DNA of 22,987 nucleotides from JBIOJB01 sp044450465 (GTDB taxonomy: Bacteria > Chloroflexota > Dormibacteria > Dormibacterales > Dormibacteraceae), in the NCBI GenBank assembly GCA_044450465.1, contig JBIOJB010000048.1, positions 1 through 22,987 of the forward strand, written 5' to 3'. Within the stretch, counting starts at the first letter, position 1. Every line of letters starts with the position of its first letter. Below the pieces are notes generated by a model. The model saw only the letters and a program-made list of their open reading frames with translations. It did not search any database and was not told the DNA's origin. Shown piece after piece: positions 7,006 through 14,748 of the stretch. The translations under genes and the position numbers were made by a program.

Positions 7006-7986
7006 GTGAACGAGCGCCTGCGAATCCTGAGCGGCATGCGCCCGACGGGACGGTTCCACCTCGGCAACTACCTCGGCGCAGCCAAGAACTGGGTCGAGCT
7101 CCAGAACCAGTACGAGTGCTTCTACTTCGTCGCCGACTACCACGCGCTGACCACAGAGCCCGACGGCCACACCGTTGAAAGCAAGATATTCGACCTCACA
7201 GCAGACCTGATCGCGGTGGGCCTCGACCCCAAGCGAAGCGTGATCTATCAGCAATCCAAGGTGCCCGAGGTCGCGGAGCTGTCCCTCCTGCTGTCCATGG
7301 TCACCCCGCTGAGCTGGGTCCTGCGCACGCCCACCTTCAAGGAGATGGCCAAAAAACACCCGGATAACGTCAACCTGGGACTCCTCTCGTATCCAGTCCT
7401 GCAGGGCGCCGACATCGTGATCGTCAAGGGCGGAGGCGTGCCGGTCGGCAAGGATCAGCTGCCGCACCTGGAGCTCATTCGCGAGGTCGTGCGCAAGTTC
7501 AATCGAACGTACTCACCGGTCTTTCCTGAACCTCGCGCCCTGCTGACCGAGGCGCCTCTGATCCGCGGCACCGACGGCAAGCAGCGGATGTCCAAGACGG
7601 TTGGCAACATCGTGGGCGTCACGGATGAGCCGGAGGTCCTGCGCAAGCAGGTCATGAGCATGGTCACTGACGTCAAGCGCGTCTACAGGACCCAGCCCGG
7701 ACACCCGCGCACCTGCAACGTGTGCGCCCTCTACAAGTTCTTCTTCGAGGATTGGCAGCACTACTGGGACCTCTGCCGCAAAGCCCAGATCGGCTGCCGT
7801 GACAAAAAGGAACTGCTGGCCGAGCGCATCATCGAGACCTTTGGTCCGTTTCGGGAATCAAGAAGCGAGCTGAGTCCAGAGCTTGTGTCCAGGATCCTGG
7901 AGCAAGGCAGCGAGTCGGCGAGAGAGGTGGCGCGGGCGACGATGACCGAGGTGAGGCAGGCGGTCGGCCTGCCGGCCTACCGCTAA
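7006..7986 (+). CDS. trpS: Tryptophanyl-tRNA synthetase
   Basis: Class I aminoacyl-tRNA synthetase charging tRNA-Trp, 326 residues, the normal bacterial length. The N-terminal LSGMRPTGRFHLGNYLGA holds the HIGH-type motif as HLGN. FVADYHALTT and the YQQSKVPEVAEL segment are typical of TrpRS, and the KMSKS-type loop is RMSKT at residues 194-198 (GTDGKQRMSKTVGN). The QGADIVIVKGGGVPVGKDQLPHLEL region contains the conserved Gly-Lys-Asp-Gln-x-x-His motif for the adenylate site. NVCALYKFFF near residue 240 contains a cysteine that is common in this subfamily. The start is GTG 7006, the first start before the conserved N-terminus, right behind TAGACT. It is a single gene, followed by the bc-complex operon after 30 bp. 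Confidence 0.95.
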   Translation: MNERLRILSGMRPTGRFHLGNYLGAAKNWVELQNQYECFYFVADYHALTTEPDGHTVESKIFDLTADLIAVGLDPKRSVIYQQSKVPEVAELSLLLSMVTPLSWVLRTPTFKEMAKKHPDNVNLGLLSYPVLQGADIVIVKGGGVPVGKDQLPHLELIREVVRKFNRTYSPVFPEPRALLTEAPLIRGTDGKQRMSKTVGNIVGVTDEPEVLRKQVMSMVTDVKRVYRTQPGHPRTCNVCALYKFFFEDWQHYWDLCRKAQIGCRDKKELLAERIIETFGPFRESRSELSPELVSRILEQGSESAREVARATMTEVRQAVGLPAYR

Positions 7987-8001
7987 GCGCGCCGGAAACT
8001 C

Positions 8002-8007
8002 TAAGAT
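8002..8007 (+). promoter_or_regulatory. -10 hexamer of Rieske/cytochrome b operon
   Basis: TAAGAT is followed by 9 nt and ATG 8017. The 30-bp gap after trpS has no other signal. This supports ATG 8017 rather than TTG 8008 as the start. Confidence 0.45.
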
Positions 8008-8016
8008 TTGGCGCGC

Positions 8017-8553
8017 ATGGCAGACGCGGCCGCTCCAAAAGGGTTCAGCCGGCGCACTTTCCTCGGCTGGTGGATTGCGAGTCTCCTGACCGCCACGGTC
8101 GTCACGGCGGTTGCCCCCATCCTGGTCTTCCTCTGGCCGGCGCCGCCCAAGGGGCAGCGGAAAGGCCCTCTCACCGTCGCCCTGGACACCCCGATAGACC
8201 AGCTTCAGGACGGCGACGCCGTCAAGTTCAACGCCCCGACCAGCCCAAACTCGGCCTTCATCATGGCCGACGGCGGCGGCGACAACGCGGCGGGGGACTT
8301 GGCGTTCGGAGGATTCGTGGTCAAGAACCAGGGCAAGGTCGACGTGTTCGCGATCAACTGCTCCCACCTGGGGTGCTCCATCGCGCTCAACAAAGACGCG
8401 AAGAGCTTCGACTGTCCATGCCACGGCTCGAGGTTCCACCTCGACGGCACCGTCCTCCACGGGCCGGCCGCCGCACCCCTGTCACACCTGACGTGGACTC
8501 AGGGCGGCGATGCCAGCACCATCAAGGTCGACGGCATCGTGCTGGGCTTCTGA
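8017..8553 (+). CDS. qcrA: Rieske iron-sulfur subunit of a cytochrome bc-type complex
   Basis: Carries the high-potential [2Fe-2S] cluster that takes electrons from quinol. The protein has 178 residues from ATG 8017. The N-terminus has SRRTFLGWW, a twin-arginine-like sequence, then a hydrophobic helix (about residues 18-40) that would anchor it. The cluster motifs are complete: CSHLGC (Cys115, His117, Cys120) and CPCHGS (Cys133, Cys135, His136), so the four ligands and the disulfide pair are all present. The loop HGPAAAPLSHL follows as in other Rieske proteins. The stop TGA overlaps the ATG of the cytochrome b gene (TGATG). Its operon lacks any cytochrome c gene, so the electron acceptor must be encoded elsewhere. 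Confidence 0.94.
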   Translation: MADAAAPKGFSRRTFLGWWIASLLTATVVTAVAPILVFLWPAPPKGQRKGPLTVALDTPIDQLQDGDAVKFNAPTSPNSAFIMADGGGDNAAGDLAFGGFVVKNQGKVDVFAINCSHLGCSIALNKDAKSFDCPCHGSRFHLDGTVLHGPAAAPLSHLTWTQGGDASTIKVDGIVLGF

Positions 8554-9248
8554 TGGCAATCCCGCACCCGCGCGACATCCAGGTGGCGGTGGTCGACTGG
8601 CTCGACGAGCGCTACCCGTTCACAAAAGCCGTTGACGAGGCGCTGTACCAGCGCGTGCCGAACTTCGCCAACGCCTTCTACTACTGCTTCGGGGGGATGG
8701 TCTTCATCCTGATCGTCTTCCAGCTCCTGACGGGAATCCTGCTGTCGCTCTACTACATCCCGGACGCGACCGGAAGTCCCGCCGCGGCCTACACCAGCGT
8801 GCTGTTCATACAGAACAGCGTCTACCTTGGCTGGCTGATCAGAGGCGTGCATTTCTGGGGCGCGAACATCCTGATCATCATGGTGCTCATCCACATGGCC
8901 CGGGTCTACTGGACCGGGTCCTATCGAGCGCCGCGTGAGCTCAACTGGATGGTGGGCGTGATCATGCTCCTGCTCATCCTCGCCTTCTCCCTCACGGGAT
9001 ATCTGCTCCCCTGGGACACCAAGGCCTACTTCGCCACCGAGGTCACCATCAAGATCGCGGGATCCGCGCCCCCGGCCCAGCTCGGAGCATTCATCAAGGA
9101 GATCCTCCAGGGCGGACCCGTGGTTGGACCGCCCACCCTGCAGCGGTTCTTCACGATCCACGTTTTCGTGCTGCCGGCCTTGATCACGCTGCTGATGTAC
9201 GTGCACTTCCGCTTCATTCGTGCGCACGGCATCTCGGAGCCGATGTGA
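8553..9248 (+). CDS. qcrB: Cytochrome b6-type subunit (N-terminal half of cytochrome b)
   Basis: Binds the two b hemes and forms part of the quinone sites; 231 residues, a split cytochrome b of the b6 kind. The heme ligands are His100 (RGVHFWGAN), His114 (LIHMARV), His203 (TIHVFVLP) and His218 (MYVHFRF). The second pair is 15 positions apart, as in cytochrome b6, against 14 in mitochondrial b. SLTGYLLPWDTKAY is the conserved segment before the Qo site, and RAPRELNWM matches the b6 PRELTW. Cys45 in NAFYYCFGGM aligns with the b6 cysteine that holds the extra heme c(i), which Bacillus QcrB also has. The start ATG is set by the 1-bp overlap with the Rieske stop. The C-terminal half is encoded by the next gene. 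Confidence 0.93.
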   Translation: MAIPHPRDIQVAVVDWLDERYPFTKAVDEALYQRVPNFANAFYYCFGGMVFILIVFQLLTGILLSLYYIPDATGSPAAAYTSVLFIQNSVYLGWLIRGVHFWGANILIIMVLIHMARVYWTGSYRAPRELNWMVGVIMLLLILAFSLTGYLLPWDTKAYFATEVTIKIAGSAPPAQLGAFIKEILQGGPVVGPPTLQRFFTIHVFVLPALITLLMYVHFRFIRAHGISEPM

Positions 9249-9925
9249 CCGAGCGACTGATCCCGTCCGACGGGCCGGGAGCCGCCGTCGCAGCCCAGGT
9301 TCCGATCGTCGAGGTCGACGGACATGGTGGCCACACGCTCGAATCCGCGTGGAAGCGGTTGCCGGTCGGGCCCAACCACATCCTCTATCCAGTGCTGGTC
9401 GGGCTCGCCCTCTTCCCCATCCTGATGGGAAGCGCCGGCCACCATCTGGCCGACGACATGCCGGACGACGAGACCCACCCGTTCTTCCCGGACCATTTCT
9501 GGCCGTATCCGATCATCGCCGTCCTGATGCTCGTGACGGTGGGGCTGCTGGCGGCCTTCGTGCAGAAGAACCTGCAGCTGGAGCAGTCGGCCGATCCGCG
9601 AGCGGTCACCATTCCTCGACCGGACTGGTACTTCCTGTTCCTGTTTCAGTTCCTGAAGCTCGGGCCCGAGCTGATCATGTCGCTCGTCATCCCGCCCGTG
9701 GTCGTGATCGGCCTGCTGGTCTGGCCATTCCTCGATGCCGGTTTCGGTCCCAGGGTGGCCCGGCGGCTGGGGTGGAAGAGATGGCCCGTTCCCGGACGCA
9801 ACAAGATCACCGGGACCGCCTGGATCCTCTTCCTGGGGAGCATCGCGGTGCTCACTGCTTGGGCGCTGGCCGGACCCCAGTTCTGCGTCCCCTGGTTCAT
9901 CAACAACCCTGTATGTGGGGCGTGA
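9245..9925 (+). CDS. Cytochrome b C-terminal / subunit IV-type protein
   Basis: Supplies the C-terminal half of cytochrome b, including the Qo-site motif. The 226-residue protein has a polar N-terminal extension of about 40 residues, then hydrophobic helices around residues 47-61, 88-106, 140-160 and 192-210. RPDWYFLFLFQFLKL contains PDWY in place of the classical PEWY; the acid is retained. The length exceeds plant subunit IV (160), and the end, FCVPWFINNPVC, has two cysteines but no CxxCH, so it is not the cytochrome c fusion known as QcrC in Bacillus. GTG 9245 overlaps the previous stop as GTGA. It is the last gene of the three-gene operon. Confidence 0.88.
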   Translation: MTERLIPSDGPGAAVAAQVPIVEVDGHGGHTLESAWKRLPVGPNHILYPVLVGLALFPILMGSAGHHLADDMPDDETHPFFPDHFWPYPIIAVLMLVTVGLLAAFVQKNLQLEQSADPRAVTIPRPDWYFLFLFQFLKLGPELIMSLVIPPVVVIGLLVWPFLDAGFGPRVARRLGWKRWPVPGRNKITGTAWILFLGSIAVLTAWALAGPQFCVPWFINNPVCGA

Positions 9926-10187
9926 CTCTCCCTCCGGTATAAGGTCAACGACTTCATCAAGACTGGGCTCCCAGCCTTGCCGGAGTCTTAGTGGACAAAG
10001 TCGCGGTTGGGCTGAACCCAACGGGACGTCGAGAGCGATGCGCCGCTTACTGAACCTGCGCCGCCAGCTCTTCGATCATCCCACCGCACTCGTTTGCCAA
10101 GGATGCCGTGACAGCGTTAGTGGGTCCGATTCAGGTCTGGTGATAGGCTCATCGAGCGCGTCAGCGATATAACCAAGGAAAGGCATC
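9926..10187 (+). other. Intergenic region between bc operon and S51 peptidase gene
   Basis: These 262 bases hold no convincing ORF. Directly after the operon, AAGACT (9959-9964) and AGTCTT (9984-9989) flank a CTGGG-CT-CCCAG hairpin (9963-9974); there is no T-tract, so termination is uncertain. A TAGGCT at 10144-10149 is a candidate -10 for the peptidase gene. Confidence 0.4.
10175..10183 (+). promoter_or_regulatory. Shine-Dalgarno of the S51 peptidase gene
   Basis: AAGGAAAGG precedes ATG 10188 with 4-8 nt spacing. It is one of the few strong ribosome binding sites in the window, in contrast to the many leaderless-type starts. Confidence 0.6.
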
Positions 10188-10853
10188 ATGAAGCTTCTCC
10201 TCACCTCTGCCGGCATCAAGAACGCGAGCATCCACGACACGCTGGTCGACCTACTAGGTAAACCAATTGCCGAGGCCAACGCCCTCTGCATTCCCACCGC
10301 GGCATACGGACACCCCATGGGCGGCCCCGGCGCGGCATGGCGGTTCATCACCGGACGAGCCTCCACCCCCATGTGCGAGTTGGGTTGGAAGTCCTTGGGA
10401 GTGCTGGAGCTCACCGCGCTGCCCAGCATCGATGAAGAGCAATGGGTCCCCATGGTCCAGGAGACTGACGCCCTGCTCGTGGGAGGCGGCGATGCTCTGT
10501 ATCTGTGCCACTGGATGCGCCAGTCCGGACAGGCGGAGCGGCTGCCGTCGCTGCGCGCGGTTTACGTGGGAATCAGCGGCGGGAGCATGGTGATGACCCC
10601 CAACATAGGGGAGGAAGTGGTCCTGTGGCAGCCGCCGGCCGGTGGCGATGCAGCGCTGGGCGTGGTTAGTTTTGCGATTTTTCCGCATGTCGATCACGAG
10701 GACATGCCGGACAATTCCATGGCCAACGCAGAAAGATGGGCCGCCGGTCTGCCCGTGCCGGGGTACGCGATTGACGATCAGACCGCCATCAAAGTGACCG
10801 ATGGTTCCGTCGAAGTCGTCTCCGAGGGGCACTGGAAGCTGTTTACCCACTAA
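10188..10853 (+). CDS. Peptidase S51 / dipeptidase E-like protein
   Basis: Soluble 221-residue protein of the class I glutamine amidotransferase-like fold used by peptidase E and cyanophycinase. The strand-turn TDALLVGGGDALYL (residues 93-106) and the nucleophile elbow YVGISGGSMVM with Ser130 match the S51 pattern (GxSxG). A histidine for the triad is likely in FPHVDHEDMP (His167 or His170). PepE has GxSAG at the elbow; here a Gly replaces the Ala. Known relatives cleave Asp-X dipeptides, but many homologues are uncharacterised, so substrate is open. The start ATG has a good Shine-Dalgarno. It stands alone, in the same direction as the bc operon but 262 bp away. Confidence 0.8.
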   Translation: MKLLLTSAGIKNASIHDTLVDLLGKPIAEANALCIPTAAYGHPMGGPGAAWRFITGRASTPMCELGWKSLGVLELTALPSIDEEQWVPMVQETDALLVGGGDALYLCHWMRQSGQAERLPSLRAVYVGISGGSMVMTPNIGEEVVLWQPPAGGDAALGVVSFAIFPHVDHEDMPDNSMANAERWAAGLPVPGYAIDDQTAIKVTDGSVEVVSEGHWKLFTH

Positions 10854-11100
10854 CTTCCAGGGGCTCAGCCGATGCGCTCGCGATCTTTGGCCTTTCTAGC
10901 CGAAATTAGGTGGGTCCGAAGAGTCAATCAAAGTTCTGATTTAACCGTCACACCACGCGGCGCAAACATCAGATCGGAGCCTGGGTGTGGAGGCGTTTGC
11001 ACGGCGACTGGGACGTTACCCAAGGACGCACGCGTAGCAGCCAAGCTTCTGCTTCGCCAGCGCCATATGAAGCCAGTCCCGAATCAGCTCCTAACCGCGC
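10854..11100. other. Intergenic region between convergent genes
   Basis: These 247 bases separate the S51 gene from the end of the glycosyltransferase gene. An open frame from 10872 exists but shows no family signature, no ribosome binding site and overlaps the glycosyltransferase, so I do not call it. No terminator with a T-tract was seen. Confidence 0.4.
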
Positions 11101-12636
11101 TCATACCTTCTCGGTGACGCGGTATTCCAAATAGCGACCGAGGAGCAGTCTCGTGTGAGCTTCGAGTGCCGGGAGCACGCTTAGCACAAGCCCCACGAGC
11201 GGATAAAGCAGGTACTGGAAATGGACGATTCCTTTTTTCCAGAAGGGCCAGTTCGCCGGTTTGGGCGGGAGCATCCTCATCTCGAAGTAGATGAAGAAGA
11301 TGACCGTCGACAGGGTGATCGACAGCAGGATCCCCGAGTCCGACCACAGGGTCTGCCCGACGTCGGTGAGCGAGAAGTCGGTGCTGACCCACAGCGGGAC
11401 GGACGCACCGAACATCAACAGGAGCGGCAGGAAGATCCAGTTCAGGTGGTTCACGAACAGGTTCATAAACCGGTGCAGCCTCAAACCAAGCGGTATCTCG
11501 GGATGCTTGAACAGGCGCGCCAGCACGTACGGCACGTCGGTGATGCCCCAGGCCCAACGCTTGATCTGGTTGTACTGGCTCATGTGAGTCGACGCGTAGT
11601 CGCGTGACTGCGGTGAGTCACCGTAGAGCGGCAGATAAACGGACTTGACTCCGAACCGCTTGCCGAACGTGAAGAAGGCCTTCCAGTAGAAACGCGAATC
11701 CTCTGGGATGACGTCCTTGTCCCAGTAACCGACCTTGTGCACGAAATCCAGGCTGCACGTGTAGCTGCTGAAAGCGACCAATCGGTGCGGTCTCGAGTGC
11801 AGAAACATCTGCCACTGCGACGTCGCCGCAGACATGATTCGAACCGCCATCGGCACCTGCCAGATGTTGTTGTGAAACATCGGGACCGGCTGCCAGATGA
11901 CGTAGTCACGCATCGGTTCTCGCGCGTGATGCCAGCTGATCCAGGCGAAGTACTGGGGGTGGACCCTGTAGTCGGAGTCGAGGTCGGTCACCAGGATCTG
12001 GCGCAGGTCGTAGCCCTCCTCGGTCAGCACCCTGTACATCCACCGGCCTCCCCAGTTCATGGCGGCGGACTTTCCGATCACGATGCCTGGCTCCAGCGGA
12101 TCCTTCACGTGATACAGAGCGCGAAGCTGACCCTTGAACCTCTCTTTCAGCCTGGCCACGTTCGCCCAGCCGGGCTTGTCTGTTTCTCGGGTGATGATCG
12201 CGACCATCTTCAGCTCCGCCGGATAGTTCGAATCCACGATCGCCTGCAGCGTCCGTTCCAGCACGTGATAGGGCTCCGTATAGGTGGGGATGATGCTCAG
12301 GTGGATGTACTGGAGCGGATCGAGCTGGCCCTGAGATCGAGCCTCCCTGCACAGGGCGAGCCAGTCCGTATTCATGTCGCGGCGCAGGCGCCAGAACGTG
12401 CTGTACACGCCGGTCAGAACCGTGATCGCGCGGATCACCCAGTACGCGTCAAACGCCAGGACCATGAAGGCGACGAAAAGGGCCCCCGGCGTGTGAAAGA
12501 CGATCGGGATCCAGGCGGGGGCGAGCAGCAGCGTCCAGGTCAACAGGCCCGGGGCAGCCTCGAAAAGCCGGTCCCAGAACTGCTGGAGGGCCTGCCTGAA
12601 AACCGGCGCTGAGCTCTCTGCTGTGGCGGTCGACAC
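11101..12636 (-). CDS. Membrane-bound family 2 glycosyltransferase (cellulose synthase-like)
   Basis: Predicted processive glycosyltransferase of 511 residues with a cytosolic GT-A domain between membrane helices. Two helices (about residues 31-75) precede the catalytic part. IPTYTEPYHVLERTLQAI starts the nucleotide-sugar fold, LVTDLDSD (Asp218, Asp220) is the DxD-type metal site, IPED (310-313) is the likely acceptor/catalytic acid segment, and QIKRW (357-361) fits the QxxRW motif of processive enzymes. Four hydrophobic helices follow. The frame is open far upstream to 13473 but that part lies antisense to the thioredoxin gene. GTG 12636 is preferred because a CATAAT hexamer ends 7 nt before it. 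Product could be an exopolysaccharide or glycolipid; no partner such as a c-di-GMP PilZ domain is present. Confidence 0.85.
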   Translation of the reverse strand: MSTATAESSAPVFRQALQQFWDRLFEAAPGLLTWTLLLAPAWIPIVFHTPGALFVAFMVLAFDAYWVIRAITVLTGVYSTFWRLRRDMNTDWLALCREARSQGQLDPLQYIHLSIIPTYTEPYHVLERTLQAIVDSNYPAELKMVAIITRETDKPGWANVARLKERFKGQLRALYHVKDPLEPGIVIGKSAAMNWGGRWMYRVLTEEGYDLRQILVTDLDSDYRVHPQYFAWISWHHAREPMRDYVIWQPVPMFHNNIWQVPMAVRIMSAATSQWQMFLHSRPHRLVAFSSYTCSLDFVHKVGYWDKDVIPEDSRFYWKAFFTFGKRFGVKSVYLPLYGDSPQSRDYASTHMSQYNQIKRWAWGITDVPYVLARLFKHPEIPLGLRLHRFMNLFVNHLNWIFLPLLLMFGASVPLWVSTDFSLTDVGQTLWSDSGILLSITLSTVIFFIYFEMRMLPPKPANWPFWKKGIVHFQYLLYPLVGLVLSVLPALEAHTRLLLGRYLEYRVTEKV

Positions 12637-12643
12637 CGTCCCG

Positions 12644-12649
12644 ATTATG
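12644..12649 (-). promoter_or_regulatory. -10 hexamer of the GT2 gene, leaderless
   Basis: On the minus strand CATAAT (5 of 6 to TATAAT) is followed by 7 nt and GTG 12636. The hexamer lies in the 63-bp divergent gap with the thioredoxin gene. Confidence 0.4.
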
Positions 12650-12699
12650 GCTGCAGGGGTCGAAGGAATATGCCCGGCAGCGAGCCGCTTCTTGTAGGC

Positions 12700-13047
12700 A
12701 TGAACACCAAGATGCTGCATTTCGAGGATGCGACCTTCACCAAGGACGTCCTCGAATCCGATCAACCAGTCGTCGTCGACTTCTACGCCGAGTGGTGCCC
12801 TCCGTGCCGGATGATGACCCCGGTCGTGGAGAAGCTTGCTGAGGAGTTCGCCGGCCAGGTCAAGATCGGCAAGCTCGACACCGACGCCTCTCCGGATATC
12901 GCGATCCGCTACGGCGTGAGCGGTATCCCCACTTTGGGGATGTTCCGGGCCGGCAAGCTGGTCGACCGCCTCGTCGGCTACCCGGGCGGGGCAGCGCCGA
13001 TCCGCGCCTGGATCGACGGCCACGTCGGAGCCGCGCGCCAGGCGTAA
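12700..13047 (+). CDS. trxA: Thioredoxin with WCPPC active site
   Basis: Cytosolic thiol-disulfide reductase of 115 residues from ATG 12700. The order VVVDFYAEWCPPC, then IGKLDTDASPDIAIRYGVSGIPTLGMFRAGKLV, is the complete thioredoxin fold with the cis-Pro in GIPTL. The redox pair is Cys33 and Cys36. The dipeptide between the cysteines is Pro-Pro instead of the Gly-Pro of most thioredoxins, a change expected to shift the redox potential. ATG 12670 and 12712 are also in frame; 12700 gives the usual distance of about 30 residues before the active site. There is no good ribosome binding site for any of them. It is divergent from the GT2 gene, with no operon partner. Confidence 0.88.
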   Translation: MNTKMLHFEDATFTKDVLESDQPVVVDFYAEWCPPCRMMTPVVEKLAEEFAGQVKIGKLDTDASPDIAIRYGVSGIPTLGMFRAGKLVDRLVGYPGGAAPIRAWIDGHVGAARQA

Positions 13048-13056
13048 CTGCTCACC

Positions 13057-13080
13057 GGGGGCCCACACTCCTCGGCCCCC
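13057..13080 (+). terminator. GC-rich hairpin after trxA
   Basis: GGGGGCC (13057-13063) pairs perfectly with GGCCCCC (13074-13080) over a 10-nt loop, 10 bp after the trxA stop. There is no T-tract, so it may be a weak terminator or only protect the transcript 3' end. Confidence 0.4.
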
Positions 13081-13157
13081 AACCTTGTGTACACCGCACG
13101 AAGGACTGCCCGGCGTTGACGTGTGGTTTGTACGTGATCGGGCGCTCCGAGGCTTCC

Positions 13158-13163
13158 TACGAT
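13158..13163 (+). promoter_or_regulatory. Candidate -10 of glnA
   Basis: TACGAT fits TAnnnT and would give a leader of about 70 nt to the glnA ATG. No matching -35 at 16-18 bp was found, so the assignment is weak. Confidence 0.25.
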
Positions 13164-13226
13164 GAAACCCGTCGAAACCGGGCTCAAGGCATTGCCGAAA
13201 GCCCGTGGGGAGTTCAACTTGGTTCT

Positions 13227-13232
13227 GGAGGG
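13227..13232 (+). promoter_or_regulatory. Shine-Dalgarno of glnA
   Basis: GGAGGG lies 5 nt before ATG 13238. It decides the start against the upstream GTG at 13205 in the same frame. Confidence 0.65.
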
Positions 13233-13237
13233 TGTTG

Positions 13238-14683
13238 ATGGCGATCGAGACCATGATGGGCAGCAAGACCAGCCCGCGCGAAGTGATCGAGCGAGCCAAG
13301 GCGCAGGGCGTCGAGGTGGTCGATGTTCGATTCATCGACCTACCCGGGACCTGGCAGCATTTCAGCTTGCCGATCGACGAGCTGGAGGTGGGCAGCTTCA
13401 CAGAAGGGCTCGGCTTCGACGGCTCGAGCATTCGCGGCTTCCAGTCCATCGATGAGAGCGACATGCTGCTCATGCCGGATCCGGATTCAGCAACGATCGA
13501 CCCGGTCCTCGCTCACAAGACGCTGTTCCTGATCTGCGACGTCGTCGACCCCATCTCCCGCAAGCCGTACACGCGTGACGCCCGTTTCATCGCCAAGAAG
13601 GCGGAGGAGTACCTGCTGCGCTCGGGTATCGCCGACGTCAGCTACTGGGGACCGGAGGCCGAGTTCTACCTGTTCAGCTCGATGCGCTTCGACCAGAACG
13701 CCCACAGCGGCTACTACCACATCGACTCTGAGGAGGGTATCTGGAACTCGGGCAAGAACTCTGAGCCCAACCTCGCCTTCCGCCCGCGCCACAAGGAGGG
13801 TTACTTCCCGGTGCCGCCGACGGACAAGTTCCAGGACCTCCGTTCCGAGATCATGCTCAAGCTGATCGAGGCCGGGGTTCGGGTCGAGGTCCAGCACCAC
13901 GAGGTCGGCACCGCGGGTCAGGCCGAGATCGACATGCGTTTCGACTCGCTGACCAAGATGGGCGACAAGATGATGGTGTTCAAATACGTGATCAAGAACG
14001 TCGCCGCGCAGCGCGGTTACGTCGCGACTTTCATGCCCAAGCCACTGTTCCAGGACAACGGGTCCGGGATGCACGTCCACCAGAGCCTCTGGAAGGACGG
14101 CAAGAACCTGTTTGCCGACTCGAGCGGCTACGCCGGGCTCAGCCAGGCCGCTGTGCACTACATCGGCGGGCTCCTGAAGCACGCGCCGGCGCTGCTCGCG
14201 ATCTGCGCGCCGACCACCAACTCGTACCGGCGCCTGGTGCCCGGCTACGAGGCTCCGATCAACCTCGTCTACTCGAAGCGGAACCGCTCGGCCTGCGTGC
14301 GCATCCCCATGTATTCGACCGACCCGAAGAGCAAGCGCGTGGAGTTCCGCTCCCCGGACCCGGCGGCCAACCCGTACCTGGCGTTCTCCGCTTGCTTGAT
14401 GGCGGGCCTTGACGGGATCAAGAACAAGATCGCCCCGCCGGAGCCGGTCGACAAGGACATCTATGAGCTCGAGGGCGAGGAGAAGGCGAAGATCAAGTCC
14501 GTGCCGGGCTCGCTCGCCGAGTCGCTGGACGCCCTGGAGAAAGACCACGCGTTCCTGCTCGAAGGCGGCGTGTTCACCAAGGACGTCATCGACACCTGGA
14601 TCGAGTACAAGCGCAAGAAAGAGGTCGACCAGGTCGCGCTCCGACCTCACCCGTGGGAGTTCATGCTCTATAGCGACGTCTAA
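13238..14683 (+). CDS. glnA: Glutamine synthetase type I
   Basis: ATP-dependent condensation of glutamate and ammonia, the main ammonium assimilation step; forms a dodecamer in the cytosol. The 481-residue protein has all GSI signatures: the beta-grasp segment with GFDGSSIRGF, the catalytic EAEFYLF and HHEVGTAGQAEID metal segments, KPLFQDNGSGMHVHQSLW with the glutamate/ammonium-site residues, and RLVPGYEAP followed by RNRSACVRIP. DKDIYELEGEE places a tyrosine at residue 409 where E. coli GlnA is adenylylated (Tyr397), so control by a GlnE-type enzyme is plausible (GSI-beta). The start at ATG 13238 follows a GGAGGG site. A strong intrinsic terminator ends the transcript, so it is monocistronic. 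The nearby GAF/PucR regulator might respond to nitrogen status, but nothing ties it to glnA directly. Confidence 0.97.
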   Translation: MAIETMMGSKTSPREVIERAKAQGVEVVDVRFIDLPGTWQHFSLPIDELEVGSFTEGLGFDGSSIRGFQSIDESDMLLMPDPDSATIDPVLAHKTLFLICDVVDPISRKPYTRDARFIAKKAEEYLLRSGIADVSYWGPEAEFYLFSSMRFDQNAHSGYYHIDSEEGIWNSGKNSEPNLAFRPRHKEGYFPVPPTDKFQDLRSEIMLKLIEAGVRVEVQHHEVGTAGQAEIDMRFDSLTKMGDKMMVFKYVIKNVAAQRGYVATFMPKPLFQDNGSGMHVHQSLWKDGKNLFADSSGYAGLSQAAVHYIGGLLKHAPALLAICAPTTNSYRRLVPGYEAPINLVYSKRNRSACVRIPMYSTDPKSKRVEFRSPDPAANPYLAFSACLMAGLDGIKNKIAPPEPVDKDIYELEGEEKAKIKSVPGSLAESLDALEKDHAFLLEGGVFTKDVIDTWIEYKRKKEVDQVALRPHPWEFMLYSDV

Positions 14684-14696
14684 GACACACCACTCC

Positions 14697-14732
14697 AAGG
14701 GCCTCGGCTCGAGCCGGGGCCCTTTTTCTTTT
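14697..14732 (+). terminator. Intrinsic terminator of glnA
   Basis: AAGGGCC (14697-14703) pairs with GGCCCTT (14718-14724). The stem continues through a T-G pair and CGGC/GCCG to a TCGA loop, 12 pairs in all. The U-tract TTTTTCTTTT (14723-14732) follows. This is the clearest terminator in the window. Confidence 0.92.
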
Positions 14733-14733
14733 C

Positions 14734-14739
14734 TAGACT
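14734..14739 (+). promoter_or_regulatory. -10 hexamer of the SecY-like gene
   Basis: TAGACT begins 1-2 nt after the glnA terminator U-tract and is followed by 9 nt and TTG 14749. Hexamer and spacing are identical to those before trpS. Any -35 contact would fall in the terminator stem. Confidence 0.45.
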
Positions 14740-14748
14740 TCCGTCAAG

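Noticed and set aside
10872..11117. 81-codon frame after the S51 gene
   Set aside because: No ribosome binding site, no motif, and it overlaps the end of the glycosyltransferase gene; likely non-coding.
12637..13473. Long upstream part of the glycosyltransferase frame
   Set aside because: It is antisense to the thioredoxin gene and shows no domain; GTG 12636 with a CATAAT hexamer is a better start.
13487..14698. 403-codon minus-strand frame opposite glnA
   Set aside because: Val/Asp/Arg-rich mirror of a strongly conserved gene; no independent signature.
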